Assembly (NCBI RefSeq): GCF_007558825.1
Contig: NZ_VLTK01000001.1
Location: 186,001-250,000 of the forward strand
Length of the DNA stretch: 64,000 bases
Origin: Brevibacterium aurantiacum
Lineage (GTDB): Bacteria; Actinomycetota; Actinomycetes; Actinomycetales; Brevibacteriaceae
Direction of reading: 5' to 3'
Both the position numbers and the translations under genes were made by a program. Shown here piece by piece: positions 44,465-53,064 of this stretch. How positions within the stretch are numbered: the stretch's first letter is position 1; each line of letters starts with the position of its first letter. Below the pieces are notes generated by a model, which worked only from the letters and a program-made list of their open reading frames with translations, was not told where the DNA came from and made no database searches.

Positions 44465-44478
44465 TGTCGGTACCCGGA

Positions 44479-46302
44479 CTATTCGCGATCGTCGGACTTC
44501 TTGCGACGGCTGATCAGGAAGCCGCCTCCGCCGATGACCACGATGGCTGCGACGGCGATGCCGATCCAGCCGCCTGCGCCCATGCCGCCCTCACCTGAAG
44601 CGTCCTCCGCACTGGCAGGTTCGACCGAAGAATATCCCCAGTAGCCGACCTGGTTGGCGATGATGCCGCCTTCGGACGGCTGCTTGGTGAAACCGGTGAA
44701 CCGGTCGGAGCGGAAGGCCTCGAGCTGGTTCGGGTACCACAGCGTGATCGAAGCGGCGTCCTCGTAATGCTGAGCCAGCGCCTGGTGGACCAGGTCGGCG
44801 CGTTTGCCCTCATCGAGTTCGACGTGCTGCTTCTGATAGAGCTTGTCGAAGTCCTTGTTGCAGTACCCGTCCTGGCTGGTGCCGCCGTTGCCGTCGGCGT
44901 CGGGGCGCGAATCACAGGTGTTGATGAACAACTGGTAGTCGGGGTCCGGGCCGAGCGACCATCCCGAGAAGTACATGTCGTAGTCACCCTTGGTGGTGCG
45001 CTCGGACACGGTGTCGACGTCGCTGGCCTCGTTCTTGAGACTGATGCCGATGTCCTTCATCCACGGTTTGAGGAACTTCGCCGTGTTCTGTTCGACTGTG
45101 GCGTCGGAGTCGGTGAGGAAGCGCAGCTGAAGCTTCTCGCCGTCCTTCTCGCGGATGCCGTCGGATCCTTCCTTCCAACCTGCGTCATCGAGAAGCTTCT
45201 TCGCCTTCTCGACGTCGAAGCCGGAGACCGCCGGATCGTCTTTGGGAAGCGCCCACGTCTCATACACGGATGGCACGAAGCTCGTGGCAGGCTGCCCGTA
45301 GTCCTGCAGCACCTGATCACGCAGGGTGTCGATGTCGATGCCTGCACGGATGGCCTGACGGACCTTCTTGTCCTTCAGCGCCTCATTGCCGGTGCCGAAT
45401 TCCTTGTCCTTGGCGTCGGCCAGTCCGGAGTTGATGGAGATTCCCTGGAACCTGCGCCCGTTGCCCACATTGGTCTCGACGTTGTCAGCACCTTCGATGG
45501 CCTTGAACTGCTCGGGAGTCAGTCCGGTGATGAAGTCGACCTCACCGGAGCGGATCGCCTGCACCTGGGCGTCGGAATTCGTGTAGTAGCGGTATTGGAT
45601 CTCGTCGAGCTTGGGCTCACCGCGCCAGAAGTTGGGGTTGGCCTTGAGCGTGACGGACTTGTTCGCCTCGTAGCTCTCGAGCTGGAAGGGCCCCGAGCCC
45701 ACGGTCTTCTCATCGTTCTTGAACTCGCCGGGCTTGTCGACCTTCGACCAGATGTGCTCGGGAACGACCGGAATCTCCTGGCCCGGGTTGTTCGCCTGCG
45801 GGTTCTTCAGAGTGATGACCACGGTCTGGTCGTCCGGGGTTTCGACCTTGTCGAAGTTCTCGACGAGGGCGCCATTGGCGACCGACAGCTCCTCCTTCTC
45901 CATCATCTGGTTGTATGTCCAGGAGACGTCCTCTGCTGTCAGCGGTTCTCCATCGGACCACTTCATATCGGGACGCATCTTGTACGTCCAGACCTTGCCC
46001 TCGGAATCGGTGTCCCATTCGGTGGCGAGACCTTCCGAGACCTGCGTGTCTTCGGCACTGTTGCCGACGAGGTTCTCGTACATATATTTGAACGTATTCG
46101 TCGGCATCAGATAGAACGAGGTGAACGGATTGAACGAGTCGATGAAGCCGTCGGTGGCGATCCGCAGGACCTTGGCATCGTCGGCGGCCTCTGTGGTCTC
46201 TGCTTGAGCAGGGGCGGCGGCCATAGAGCCGAGGAGTGCCATTGCCGCAAGACCGGCAAGGCACGTTCCCAGCCTCCTGCGCAGCTTGTGTTGAGCGAAC
46301 AT
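44479..46302 (-). CDS. Oligopeptide ABC importer substrate-binding protein with C-terminal membrane anchor
   Basis: A 607-residue SBP_bac_5 protein. A Sec signal (MFAQHKLRRRLGTCLAGLAA to AQAE) starts it. Binding-domain landmarks are YMYENLVG, YKMRPDMKWSDGEPLTAEDV and VRQAIRAGIDIDTLRDQVL. Unusually it has no lipobox; instead the C-terminus carries one helix (WIGIAVAAIVVIGGGGFLI) and a SRRKKSDDRE tail, so it is anchored by the C-terminus. AGAAGGA precedes the ATG. It supplies peptides to the DppB/DppC/DppDF complex encoded downstream. Confidence 0.93.
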   Translation of the reverse strand: MFAQHKLRRRLGTCLAGLAAMALLGSMAAAPAQAETTEAADDAKVLRIATDGFIDSFNPFTSFYLMPTNTFKYMYENLVGNSAEDTQVSEGLATEWDTDSEGKVWTYKMRPDMKWSDGEPLTAEDVSWTYNQMMEKEELSVANGALVENFDKVETPDDQTVVITLKNPQANNPGQEIPVVPEHIWSKVDKPGEFKNDEKTVGSGPFQLESYEANKSVTLKANPNFWRGEPKLDEIQYRYYTNSDAQVQAIRSGEVDFITGLTPEQFKAIEGADNVETNVGNGRRFQGISINSGLADAKDKEFGTGNEALKDKKVRQAIRAGIDIDTLRDQVLQDYGQPATSFVPSVYETWALPKDDPAVSGFDVEKAKKLLDDAGWKEGSDGIREKDGEKLQLRFLTDSDATVEQNTAKFLKPWMKDIGISLKNEASDVDTVSERTTKGDYDMYFSGWSLGPDPDYQLFINTCDSRPDADGNGGTSQDGYCNKDFDKLYQKQHVELDEGKRADLVHQALAQHYEDAASITLWYPNQLEAFRSDRFTGFTKQPSEGGIIANQVGYWGYSSVEPASAEDASGEGGMGAGGWIGIAVAAIVVIGGGGFLISRRKKSDDRE

Positions 46303-46491
46303 CGTTGTCCTTCTTCTCGATTTGGTGATTCAGTTATCAGTCGTTGCAGGTGAGAGCCTGCTCACACTTCATCTTAAGTTCTCGGATCGTCAATTCGGGG
46401 CAAGCGCGCCCTGACGTTTCGCGCCATTGTCACCTCCAAGCATCCACGTTGATAAACGTCTCGGGCTTCCTGCGTCCTCGCCGCTGGGAAA

Positions 46492-48132
46492 TCATCCCTT
46501 CCGCAGAACTCGACCAAATCTGCGATTGTCTATCGAGCCGTCCTCGACTGCTGCATTTCCATGGATGAGAACTGTCGATACCCCCGTCGCAAGTTGCCAA
46601 GGGTCGTCATATGTTGCGTTCTGGCGGATCGTGTCGGGATCGAAGATGACGATATCGGCGATTCGTCCGACTTCGACAATGCCTCTGTCAGTGAAGTCCA
46701 GTCGCTCGGCGGGTTGACTGGTCATTTTCCGAACTGCTTCCTCCAGCGAGATGAGTCCGTCTTCACGTACGTACTTGCCCAATACATGAGCAAACGTTCC
46801 GAAGGATCGAGGATGCGGTTTGCCTGTTCCCGTCGCACTCATCGTCCAGCCGTCGCTTGCAACCGATACCAGTGGATGGGCCAGCACCGACGCGACGTCA
46901 TCCGGAGACATCGCGTGGTTGACGATTCCGACGGATGCGTCGTGCGCGACCAGTACTCGCATCGCGGCCTCCTCCGCACTGCAGCCTTCCTGGCGGCCGA
47001 TCTCAGCTAAGGATTTTCCGATCGTCCAATAGTATTCGGCACCGGTCGAGCCAGGCTCGCCCAGCGAAGCGATCACCACTCCTTCGGGGTCGATATCTCG
47101 GCCGAAACGCGAGGCCATGTCTCGTCCGATGCTGAGACGCTGCTGCGGATCAACGAGCCGCTCGAGGAGCGCCTTCTTGCCACCGTCCAACGCATAGCCA
47201 GGCAGTCTAGAGGTCAATCGAGTGCTCGAGGCAGTGTACGGATAGACATCGGCTTTGATGTCCAGCCCACGTTGCCGGGCCTTTTCGATCAGCCTCAGAG
47301 CCTCGACGGTCAGACCGTAGTTCTCGGGGCCCATGGACTTAAGATGTGAGACCTCGAGCTTGGCTCCAGCGCGGTCCGCCGTCTCAATCGCTTCTCCCAC
47401 AGCCTCCAACAGCATGTTCGACTCGTTCCGCATGTGTGTCGAATAGAGCAGACCGCGCTTAGCTGACTCGGTGACAAGCGCCTCGACTTCCGCGGGACGT
47501 GCGTACGAACCAGGGGCGTAGATCAAGCCGCTTGAGAAACCGAAGACTCCCGCGTCAGCCGCGCGAGCAACTTGCTCGGTCATCTCTTTCAGCTGTGCAT
47601 CATTGGGAGCCTCGTCAACTGGTCCCATGACGTAGTTGCGGATGCTCGACAATCCCACCTGCAAGGCGAGGTTGATTCCAGGCACAAGAGAGGACACTTC
47701 ATCCGCGTACCCTTGGGCGTCGCTCCACTCACCGGAGAGGACTGCATCCAGGTGGGCGTTATCCTGCTGAACTGCATCTACCGAGCGGGCCGGGAATGGC
47801 GAAGACCCGCAATTGCCGACGAGCGCAGTCGTCACTCCTTGCGCGAGCTGGGTCTCAGCCGCAGGAGACGACATGATCGAAAAGTCTGCATGAGAATGAA
47901 GATCGATGAATCCGGGAGAGAGCACCTGGCCTCTGGCGTCGAGCACTCGTCGTGCCCGTTTCGACTCGACATCCGACTTCGCGACAGATCGGTGGCGGTC
48001 GTCATCCATCTCGTGGTCGAGTCCCTGCTCAACTAGGGTAATCCGGCCGGCCTCTATGCCCACTTGGCCGGGGAAGCCGGGCCGCCCCGTTCCGTCGACG
48101 ATTCGTGCGTTGGTGATCAGAAGGTCGAGCAT
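46492..48132 (-). CDS. D-aminoacylase / N-acyl-D-amino-acid deacylase
   Basis: A 546-residue amidohydrolase. The metal motif is GFIDLHSHADF (H79, H81), followed by QGVTTALVGNCGSSPFPA with the conserved metal-binding Cys of D-aminoacylases. STHMRNESNMLLEAVGEAI and LEVSHLKSMG supply further His ligands, and VASDGW the catalytic Asp. These enzymes free D-amino acids from N-acyl derivatives. It starts three bases after the upstream permease stop. A sampled line (47401-47460) is 33/60 GC, lower than the importer genes. It is cytoplasmic. Confidence 0.9.
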   Translation of the reverse strand: MLDLLITNARIVDGTGRPGFPGQVGIEAGRITLVEQGLDHEMDDDRHRSVAKSDVESKRARRVLDARGQVLSPGFIDLHSHADFSIMSSPAAETQLAQGVTTALVGNCGSSPFPARSVDAVQQDNAHLDAVLSGEWSDAQGYADEVSSLVPGINLALQVGLSSIRNYVMGPVDEAPNDAQLKEMTEQVARAADAGVFGFSSGLIYAPGSYARPAEVEALVTESAKRGLLYSTHMRNESNMLLEAVGEAIETADRAGAKLEVSHLKSMGPENYGLTVEALRLIEKARQRGLDIKADVYPYTASSTRLTSRLPGYALDGGKKALLERLVDPQQRLSIGRDMASRFGRDIDPEGVVIASLGEPGSTGAEYYWTIGKSLAEIGRQEGCSAEEAAMRVLVAHDASVGIVNHAMSPDDVASVLAHPLVSVASDGWTMSATGTGKPHPRSFGTFAHVLGKYVREDGLISLEEAVRKMTSQPAERLDFTDRGIVEVGRIADIVIFDPDTIRQNATYDDPWQLATGVSTVLIHGNAAVEDGSIDNRRFGRVLRKG

Positions 48133-48135
48133 TTC

Positions 48136-49596
48136 CTACCTGGTTTCGACGAAGAGAATGATGAAATACAGGACACAGGCGGGGACCAGCAGCATCCAAC
48201 CTGTGATGAGCATGTTGCGCAGATTGGTCGACCGGGCCAGCCCCATCACACCGATCATGTTCCCGTTCGGGAAGGGGCCGTATGTATCAGCCTTCGATGC
48301 GAACAAGAGGACAACGACCCACGAACCCGCGGTGACACCTAAGGTGGCCCCCAGATCGCCGAACACCTTATCGAGCAATACGACCTGTGCGGCGGTCGCA
48401 CCCGGAACTCCGACCCATCCCAACAGAGCGATGATGACTGTGAATACGAACGGAGAAGCTGACTGAAGTTGGGAGCCGAAGAGGTCCATCACAACATCGA
48501 ACGGCGCCAGAAGATCGATCACGATGAACAACGCGGCCAGAAGCCAGAAGAGGAGGAAGATGCTGATCACCTGCGAGCACCCTCGGTAGATCGTCGAGAC
48601 GATGTCCTGAGGACGCATTCGATTCGCGACAGCGGTGGCAATGCCCAAGACTGGAAGAGCCAACAGAGGGAAGGTGGTGCCGGCGGAAGTGACAGCGGCG
48701 AAGACGACCGATATGGCAAGCAGCACCAGGAAGACTGCGGTGGGAAGTCTCGAACTCGATGACACCGTTTCGGCCCCACCGACTTCTTCGGCAGAGTAGA
48801 AATCTCCCTTCTTCGCAGTCCACCGTTGCATCAGCGAAACGATCGGGATCCCGAGAGCCAAAGACAGCAGTGCGATTGGTCCGGCACCATAGAGAATGTA
48901 TTGACCATAGTTGACCTCGGCAGCCTCCATAATGGCCACGTTCGAGCCTGCGAATGGAGCGATAGCGAGGCCAGCACACCCTCCGATGAAGAGCATCGAC
49001 GCAGTGGCCGATTTCGTGAAGCCCAATCGCGCGGTGATCGGCAGCAGTATCGGAGCCGCAATGGCGATCGCACCAGCGAGGGTGCCAAGAGATGCCACCA
49101 GGATGAGACATGAGATCATCACTCCGAAGACGACGGCATTCCTGCCGCTGCGGCCGAAGACGTGCATGACAGATGACACGATGCTCTGAGCAACCCCGGT
49201 CACTTTGAGCACTTCCCCGACTCCGGCGCCGAGCATGATGATGAGGCCAATGATCGTGATCTGATCGGCCAGGGAGTCGCCCAGCAGTGTGCCGATTTCA
49301 AGGACACCCATCTTGCCGATGATGAGCCCCGCAACCACTGAGACGACGGTGGCGACGACAATGTCCATGCCGAGGATCGCCAGGACCGCGTACAGGACGA
49401 TGGGTAGCAGCCCCCACAGGGTGGGACCGTCCGAGACGAAGGCCGCCACTATGGCCAATACGATGCCGAGTCCGGCAAGAGACCATATCAGGCGAGAACG
49501 CCGGGGAGACAACGAAATCTCATAGGCGTTGGAAGATTCCTTCTTGTCGGAACGGAGTGAAGTGGCTTCATTGCTCGCTTCGTTGCTGTCGGCCAT
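48136..49596 (-). CDS. Membrane permease of the GntP/NhaC-like ion-transporter superfamily
   Basis: A 486-residue protein with a polar N-terminal tail of 40 residues and about twelve hydrophobic segments. ITIIGLIIMLGAGVGEVLKVTG, GAIAIAAPILLPITARLGFTKS, GCAGLAIAPFAGSNVAIMEAA and LGWVGVPGATAAQVVLLDKVFG are arranged as two halves with helical hairpins, as in GntP, DctM and NhaC relatives. I cannot decide the exact family. It sits between a D-aminoacylase and a PLP enzyme with a one-operon layout (ATGA overlap upstream), so N-acyl-D-amino acids or carboxylates are likely substrates. Confidence 0.75.
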   Translation of the reverse strand: MADSNEASNEATSLRSDKKESSNAYEISLSPRRSRLIWSLAGLGIVLAIVAAFVSDGPTLWGLLPIVLYAVLAILGMDIVVATVVSVVAGLIIGKMGVLEIGTLLGDSLADQITIIGLIIMLGAGVGEVLKVTGVAQSIVSSVMHVFGRSGRNAVVFGVMISCLILVASLGTLAGAIAIAAPILLPITARLGFTKSATASMLFIGGCAGLAIAPFAGSNVAIMEAAEVNYGQYILYGAGPIALLSLALGIPIVSLMQRWTAKKGDFYSAEEVGGAETVSSSSRLPTAVFLVLLAISVVFAAVTSAGTTFPLLALPVLGIATAVANRMRPQDIVSTIYRGCSQVISIFLLFWLLAALFIVIDLLAPFDVVMDLFGSQLQSASPFVFTVIIALLGWVGVPGATAAQVVLLDKVFGDLGATLGVTAGSWVVVLLFASKADTYGPFPNGNMIGVMGLARSTNLRNMLITGWMLLVPACVLYFIILFVETR

Positions 49597-51026
49597 CAAA
49601 CCCCCAAGCTCTGTGTCTGCCAATCGCTGCCCGCAGCCTCGGCGAGGACCTCTGCGATGGTCTGTCCGCGCCGAATGAGCGAGAACTCAACCTCTCCCTC
49701 GCCGAGGTGGCGGTGGGCACCGGCGCTCACGTCGGGCCGTACCCGGTACCCGAAGATCGGGACCCGCGGGAGCAGGTTGTAGGAGAACGGATTGGAGAAG
49801 TAATAGGCGCCGGTATCGGGCACGGCGACGATGTCGCCGGCGTCGAGGCGCGGCAGCATTCGGTCGCGGGCCAGGAGGTCACCGGCGAAGCAGGCGGGGC
49901 CGGCGACATCGGTCGGTACCGCCTCGGCGGATTTGGGACTGCCGTCGGGGTTGAAGGGCAGGATCCGCAGCGGCCAGTCTGCGGGAGCGTAGGCCGTGCG
50001 GGTCGCGACCTGGACACCCGCGTGGGTCATGGCGATGCGCCGACCGCCGGTGACCTTCGCATACTCGACATAGGTGAGGATGGTGCCGGCCTTGGCCAAG
50101 AGGGCTCGCCCGAATTCGGTGATGATGTCGAAGTCGAACAGGCCCGGGACCTGTGCTTCGAGCACGGCCCGGTATTCGGCGAAGGTCGGAGTGATGTCCT
50201 CGCCTGCGAAGTTCACGGGCAGTCCTCCGCCGATGTCGATCCGGGTGACCTGGCGGTCGCGTCCGTGAGTCTGCGCGGCGCGAGCATTGATCTCCTGCGC
50301 CAGTTCGACGACCGCTTCGACACCTGCTGCGGCCTGGTCGAGGCTGATGCCCTGGGAGCCCGAATGGACGTGGATCTGGTTGAGCCAGGGACGTGCAAGA
50401 TAAGCCTCGATGAGTGCCTCGCGAGCCCCGGGGTCGGCCAGTCCGATGCCGAATTTCGAGGTCTGCGTGGCGGTGGACAGCGCACCGATCGTGCCCGTCC
50501 CTGACTGCGGATTGACCCGAACCCCCACCCTCGCCGAGGTGGTCCCGGTGGAGCCGCCCACCGTCGCCGAGGTGGTTTGTCCGTCGAGTAGCCCGTCGAG
50601 TCGCTCGAGCTCGGTGAAGTTGTCGATGTTCATCGAAACCCCGAATTCGACGGCGCGCTTGAGCTCGCTCATGGTCTTCGCCGGGGAGTCGAAGACGATG
50701 TTCTCCGGCGCGAATCCGGCGCTCAGAGCCAGCTCGAGTTCTCCCGGACTGGCGACCTCGCAGCCAGAGCCGGCCTCGGCGTAATAGCGCAGCAGGGGCT
50801 GCAGGGGCACGGCTTTGCAGGCCACGGCGTGGAGGACGTCATTGTCTCCGGCGAAGGCAGATGTCAGATGCTCATATGCTGTTTCGATCTGGTCTAAGTC
50901 GATGAGTCCGATCACCGGTGTCGAATCGTCGAGCTGCGGGACCTGGCCCACCGTGCTGTTCGCGACTGCCTTGATAGCTTGGTCCCGGCTGACCAGGACC
51001 GATGGCCCCGACTGGTTGCTGTGCAT
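49596..51026 (-). CDS. PLP-dependent decarboxylase-like protein (diaminopimelate/ornithine decarboxylase fold III)
   Basis: A 476-residue fold-type III enzyme. The PLP Lys71 is in HAVACKAVPLQPLL. GSGCEVASPGELELAL, HVHSGSQGI, RIDIGGGLPVNF and the late CFAGDLLARD (active-site Cys) are all family hallmarks. The usual EPGR phosphate motif is altered to EFGRALLA. A Thr/Ser/Gly loop near 165-185 carries two CGCCGAGGTGG copies. It may decarboxylate meso-diaminopimelate or a D-amino acid; the context (D-aminoacylase, permease, PucR regulator) favours a catabolic role rather than lysine synthesis. AAGGA precedes the ATG. Confidence 0.8.
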   Translation of the reverse strand: MHSNQSGPSVLVSRDQAIKAVANSTVGQVPQLDDSTPVIGLIDLDQIETAYEHLTSAFAGDNDVLHAVACKAVPLQPLLRYYAEAGSGCEVASPGELELALSAGFAPENIVFDSPAKTMSELKRAVEFGVSMNIDNFTELERLDGLLDGQTTSATVGGSTGTTSARVGVRVNPQSGTGTIGALSTATQTSKFGIGLADPGAREALIEAYLARPWLNQIHVHSGSQGISLDQAAAGVEAVVELAQEINARAAQTHGRDRQVTRIDIGGGLPVNFAGEDITPTFAEYRAVLEAQVPGLFDFDIITEFGRALLAKAGTILTYVEYAKVTGGRRIAMTHAGVQVATRTAYAPADWPLRILPFNPDGSPKSAEAVPTDVAGPACFAGDLLARDRMLPRLDAGDIVAVPDTGAYYFSNPFSYNLLPRVPIFGYRVRPDVSAGAHRHLGEGEVEFSLIRRGQTIAEVLAEAAGSDWQTQSLGV

Positions 51027-51051
51027 ACTGTCCTTCGTTCGTGGTGTGCTG

Positions 51052-51060
51052 CCACTGTAG
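51052..51060 (-). promoter_or_regulatory. Candidate PucR site/-10 box before the PLP enzyme
   Basis: CCACTGTAG (complement CTACAGTGG) is identical, in the same orientation, to the box at the PucR gene start and contains TACAGT. It lies 25-35 bases before the PLP enzyme ATG. Confidence 0.45.
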
Positions 51061-51192
51061 AACGCGAGCACCAGGACGAACGGACAATAATCTGCCAAAC
51101 TTTGCTGTTGACCTTTGTGAGAATCGCACAGCCGCCCGCCTTGGCGATCATTGGACGACTGCTGAACGCGGGGAGTCGATGTCAGTCTCGAC

Positions 51193-52863
51193 TCAGGCTC
51201 GCTCTCGGTCGAAGACGAGCACCGCGAGCTCAAGCCACAGACGTCCGGACCGATCGGCTGTCGACAGTCCGGTGATCTCTTCGATCCGGCTGAGACGATG
51301 CCGCAGCGAATTCGTGTGGACGTGCAGACGACGGGAGGCCTCGGCGGAATTGCCGACCGTGGCAAAGTACACCCGCAGGGTCTCGAGCAGCTGCCCCTGG
51401 TGCTTTGCATCATGCTCGGCAAGCAGTCGGGCAGGCTCGGTGATGCGAGGCCCTACGGAGCGCAGGGCATCAGCAGCCTCGAGTCCGACGAGTTCGGCCG
51501 CGACGTCCTCGGCTGTCGCACCGCGGACCATGCTTTGGTCGTCGGCGCAGGTGGCACCCGCAGACTCGTTGCCCGCAGACTGGTTGCCCGCGGGCATACT
51601 GCCTGCAGATGTGGTCGCGCCGCTCTTCGACCGTGTCAGCAGCGCATCGAGGACGTACACTGCCTCGGTCCACGATCGATGCACAAGGTCGAGACGTTCG
51701 ACCCCGACGCCCACCCCGAAGTGCAGCGGCTGGCTCGGAGACAGGGACCGCTGCAGAGCCGAGGCGACATGAGACCTGATATCGGCGGCTTCCATCCCTT
51801 CGCTCATGTGCACGAGCACGGCCAGATGACCGTCCGACCCTACGTGGGCGAGCACGGCGTCGGCGAAGGCGGCCCGCAGATGAAACCTCAGCACGGGCTC
51901 TCGGTCGGGGGCCACCTCGGCGAAGGCCAGCGTTGCATAATGCCCGGAGAATGGCAGCGCGAGCAGGGTCGCGGCCGGCCCGAGGTCCGGCGAGCCACCG
52001 AGGATCGACCCGAGGGCTTCACGACGGATCCGCTTCTCGAACGGGGAACGTCGCAGGGTCCGCAGCATGACCGGCAGTGCGGCTCGGGCAGCATCGCGGA
52101 GGACATCGCGCAGTGACGCGGGATCCACCGAATCCGGGTAGGCAGCCCAGATGGTGCCGAGCAGCTCGCCCTCGCTGCGCAGTGCGATCACCGAACGGGC
52201 AGGAGAGGCGCCCGCGGCTCGTCTCTCGACGACATCAGTCGAGCGGCGGACGACGTCGAGGAATCCGGACTCCTCAAGCTCAGCGATCCGCCATTGAGGA
52301 ATCGCGCCCGAGAGGATCGTCTCCCGTCGAATGTCATCGATCTCATCGCCGAGGTTGGAGTGCGCGAGCACACGCGACGCCGGGTCCTCGATCGTGATCG
52401 ACGCACCCGTCATCTCCGCGATGACCGCGGCCAGCGCGCTGAGATCATCGACGTCGGGCCAAGCCAGGGCGCTCGCGGCACCCTCGTTGAGCTGTCGCAG
52501 ATGAACGAGGACCTCGGACCAGGTCACGCCCGTGGACCGCTCGAGCAGAATGGGCAGCGCTGAGGCAGATGTCCCCTCACCGAGGTGGGTGTGCGTTCCC
52601 GGCGGCACAATGAGTGCCGCGGCACCCGCAAATCGTGAGCGGATCGCGTTGAGTCCGGCCACGCTGTCTACGGCTTCGGTGACGAGGACGACGGCCCCCG
52701 CGAGTCCAGCAGGAGACCCGAGAGCAGCAGCCGAGCTTCGCAGGTCGAGGTCGAGTTCGATGCGAGTCACCTCGACGTCGATTTCGGTCTGAGTCAGGGG
52801 AAGCAGAAACCCCGCGGTCTCCTGCAACAGGCGGGAGACGCGTAGGGCGTTCGTTTCACTCAT
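51193..52863 (-). CDS. PucR-family transcriptional regulator
   Basis: A 556-residue regulator. The N-terminal PucR domain (about 1-140) is followed by a GAF-like region and a GGDEF-like fold. The C-terminal helix-turn-helix is ETLRVYFATVGNSAEASRRLHVHTNSLRHRLSRIEEITG (residues 490-530), as in CdaR/PucR activators. A linker near 420-450 has repeated SAG(N/S) units. The start is six bases after a TACAGT box overlapped by a palindrome, indicating a leaderless, self-regulated gene. It stands at the head of the D-aminoacylase cluster on the same strand and probably controls it. Confidence 0.88.
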   Translation of the reverse strand: MSETNALRVSRLLQETAGFLLPLTQTEIDVEVTRIELDLDLRSSAAALGSPAGLAGAVVLVTEAVDSVAGLNAIRSRFAGAAALIVPPGTHTHLGEGTSASALPILLERSTGVTWSEVLVHLRQLNEGAASALAWPDVDDLSALAAVIAEMTGASITIEDPASRVLAHSNLGDEIDDIRRETILSGAIPQWRIAELEESGFLDVVRRSTDVVERRAAGASPARSVIALRSEGELLGTIWAAYPDSVDPASLRDVLRDAARAALPVMLRTLRRSPFEKRIRREALGSILGGSPDLGPAATLLALPFSGHYATLAFAEVAPDREPVLRFHLRAAFADAVLAHVGSDGHLAVLVHMSEGMEAADIRSHVASALQRSLSPSQPLHFGVGVGVERLDLVHRSWTEAVYVLDALLTRSKSGATTSAGSMPAGNQSAGNESAGATCADDQSMVRGATAEDVAAELVGLEAADALRSVGPRITEPARLLAEHDAKHQGQLLETLRVYFATVGNSAEASRRLHVHTNSLRHRLSRIEEITGLSTADRSGRLWLELAVLVFDRERA

Positions 52864-52885
52864 ACACCCACTGTAGTCAACAGTG
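52864..52885 (-). promoter_or_regulatory. Leaderless pucR promoter with overlapping palindrome
   Basis: TACAGT (complement of 52870-52875), six bases, ATG. CACTGT-AGTCA-ACAGTG (52869-52885) covers the -10 box and is a good autoregulatory operator candidate. Confidence 0.55.
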
Positions 52886-52904
52886 CACCCACACACCTCG
52901 TGAC

Positions 52905-52952
52905 CCGGTCGTCTGCCGAACCCGCGGGCCGGTCATCTGCCGAACCCGCTTG
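52905..52952. repeat. 24-bp tandem repeat, two copies
   Basis: CCGGTCGTCTGCCGAACCCG at 52905 and CCGGTCATCTGCCGAACCCG at 52929. The rest of the gap before the response regulator stop holds only a weak hairpin (ACGAACT-CCGGGA-AGTTCGT, 53006-53025), perhaps its terminator. Confidence 0.8.
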
Positions 52953-53064
52953 CGCTTCAGACATTCCGCAGTTGGACGGGATCGATCGCCGAAGAAATCG
53001 AATCGACGAACTCCGGGAAGTTCGTGAGCGAGTCCTCGCGCCTCACTCCTTCGGACGAGCTTCG

